Of a stretch of DNA of 16,660 bases, positions 15,662 through 16,660 are shown one piece after another. The position numbers and the translations under genes are program-made. The DNA is taken from NCBI GenBank assembly GCA_002499015.1, contig DAJY01000099.1:1-16660 (forward strand), given 5' to 3'. The DNA is from Euryarchaeota archaeon UBA242. Lineage in GTDB: Archaea > Thermoplasmatota > Poseidoniia > Poseidoniales > Poseidoniaceae. Below the pieces are notes generated by a model. It had not been told where the DNA came from and made no database searches. It saw only the letters and a program-made list of their open reading frames with translations. Numbering within the stretch: position 1 is the first letter of the stretch; each line of letters starts with the position of its first letter.

Positions 15662-16660
15662 TCAAGCAACCAATTTGATTACCCTTCCGCAACCATTGCA
15701 AGGGAATCTAAATGGGCGTTCATTGCTATCGACTGGATTAGAAGTAGAACAAGCAGGACAAGGTATGGTAGGGATTACCGGATCATCCATTTCTGCCATA
15801 TTCAAACGCCTTGGACTAATTATTGCAGTAAACCACCAGATTACAACTACCGTAGCAATTGAACCTGCTACAAAGATTGCCGGGAATGCAAAGTAATGTA
15901 TCGCTGCTACGATTAGAATTAATACCGTCTCACCGTATAACCAACGGCGATGCCTTTTAGCCGTCATGCGCAAAGCAATCCACCAACCTGCAAGGAAAGT
16001 CATCACTACAAGAATAAACAAAGGAGCTGGTGAATGTACTGGCGAAGAAGTTGGGTTGATCGAAAGGGTAAAATCCTCATCTTGTGGAATATTATCGCCT
16101 TCAAGTGATAGTACTTCACCCCAAGGTAGCCTTGAATGTTTGAATGTCAAATCTTTGCTTTCACGTAAAGTTGCTGCTGAGAATGAAGTTGTTGCTGTTG
16201 TCTTGCCAGTAACCTCCAACTTGTATTCAGCCCATATTGGAGCAGGCTGAACTACGATGAAACTGCGAATTAAATCGATTCCTTTACCATCCTCTACATA
16301 TTCTGTGGTAGAGAATTTAAGTGTTAATGGATGAGTTACAACTGCATCTTCACCTTGTAAGTCTAATTCGATTCCTATCGTCTCAAAGTCTCTGAAAGAA
16401 CCTAATAACTCCTCGGCATCTATTGCCATTCCAGAGGCTAAATATACGGTTGCAAGATTGCTCAATTGCCTTTCGAATTCATCAACTTCTACTGGCTCAA
16501 TAAATCTGCTAACTCTTTCTGCCTCACCGACAGCTCCAGCGTTAAAGTGACTCAGTACTGGAGATAACTGTGGGTTGTCATCACCAATATGGTCCATACC
16601 CCAGCGCATCCAAAAGGCCATTTCTCCATCGACCTCAATAGTAGTAACACGAGATAGTTT
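15662..16660 (-). CDS. Membrane protein with C-terminal zinc ribbon, 5' end beyond window
   Basis: I do not recognise the family. The frame is open from the stop at 15662 to the right edge (332 codons). An internal ATG at 16621 exists, but the 13 codons before it stay open (KLSRVTTIEVDGE), so the gene probably starts outside. The N-terminal ~200 residues look like a beta-rich, non-cytoplasmic domain. One hydrophobic helix (APLFILVVMTFLAGWWIAL) and a long hydrophobic stretch that can hold two more (ETVLILIVAAIHYFAFPAIF, then VAGSIATVVVIWWFTAII) follow. After SPRR the cytoplasmic end holds CPAC and CNGC, spaced as in a rubredoxin-like zinc ribbon. Three helices with the domain outside and the ribbon inside would be consistent. 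Function unknown; possibly signalling from surface to cytoplasm, a guess. Confidence 0.8.
   Translation of the reverse strand, partial: KLSRVTTIEVDGEMAFWMRWGMDHIGDDNPQLSPVLSHFNAGAVGEAERVSRFIEPVEVDEFERQLSNLATVYLASGMAIDAEELLGSFRDFETIGIELDLQGEDAVVTHPLTLKFSTTEYVEDGKGIDLIRSFIVVQPAPIWAEYKLEVTGKTTATTSFSAATLRESKDLTFKHSRLPWGEVLSLEGDNIPQDEDFTLSINPTSSPVHSPAPLFILVVMTFLAGWWIALRMTAKRHRRWLYGETVLILIVAAIHYFAFPAIFVAGSIATVVVIWWFTAIISPRRLNMAEMDDPVIPTIPCPACSTSNPVDSNERPFRFPCNGCGRVIKLVA

Noticed and set aside
15651..15662. AGGCTTAAGCCT palindrome at the CBS gene stop as a terminator
   Set aside because: As a hairpin it leaves only a four-base stem and there is no T-run after it; it is a chance palindrome across two convergent stops unless shown conserved.
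1..16660. CRISPR array, tRNA/rRNA genes, insertion sequences or a phage/defence island
   Set aside because: No regularly spaced repeats, cloverleaf-like sequences, transposase or integrase motifs, or terminal inverted repeats were seen; the space between genes is too short to hold them.

Overview
The window looks like a piece of a heterotrophic marine euryarchaeon, most likely Marine Group II/III (class Poseidoniia, order Thermoplasmatota). The evidence is an archaeal (type II) glyceraldehyde-3-phosphate dehydrogenase, archaeal-type PheT and GluRS, and archaeal RNase HII. It is joined by A/T-rich TATA boxes placed so that some transcripts would be leaderless, Shine-Dalgarno (SD) sites inside operons, and several very large secreted or anchored proteins made of repeated Ig-like modules. 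The lineage call is an inference from gene content and style, not from a marker-gene tree.

Layout: (1) Positions 1-4907, minus strand: the first ~1635 codons of a huge subtilisin-family (S8) cell-surface peptidase that runs off the left edge. The reading frame is open over this whole stretch. It has a signal peptide, catalytic domain, CARDB/NEW3-like Ig repeats, one transmembrane helix and a Pro/Leu-rich cytoplasmic tail. (2) 4980-6017, minus: archaeal gap, lying upstream of the peptidase on the same strand, with a tight hairpin just after its stop. (3) 6018-6161: divergent promoter region with a good TATA box and a structured leader for the plus-strand unit. (4) 6162-9522, plus: a GXGXG beta-helix protein related to glutamate synthase, followed by pheT. 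(5) 9549-10115, minus: an unrecognised proline-rich 188-aa protein, convergent with pheT and divergent from the next gene. (6) 10160-15177, plus: a second Ig-repeat membrane protein, then rnhB, then gltX, closely packed and probably co-transcribed. (7) 15218-15658, plus: a two-CBS-domain protein with its own TATA box. (8) 15662-16660, minus: a membrane protein with a C-terminal zinc ribbon, cut by the right edge.

Housekeeping genes (gap, pheT, rnhB, gltX) alternate with surface-protein genes. I see no mobile element, CRISPR, tRNA or rRNA, and no defence or biosynthetic cluster. Intergenic spaces are all short (under 150 bp). The most interesting items are a probable AUU start codon for pheT, an Asn-to-Asp change in the oxyanion hole of the S8 peptidase, a GXGXG protein carrying what may be a decayed FMN-barrel domain in reversed order, and two GGAGG-containing hairpins flanking gap and the GXGXG gene.
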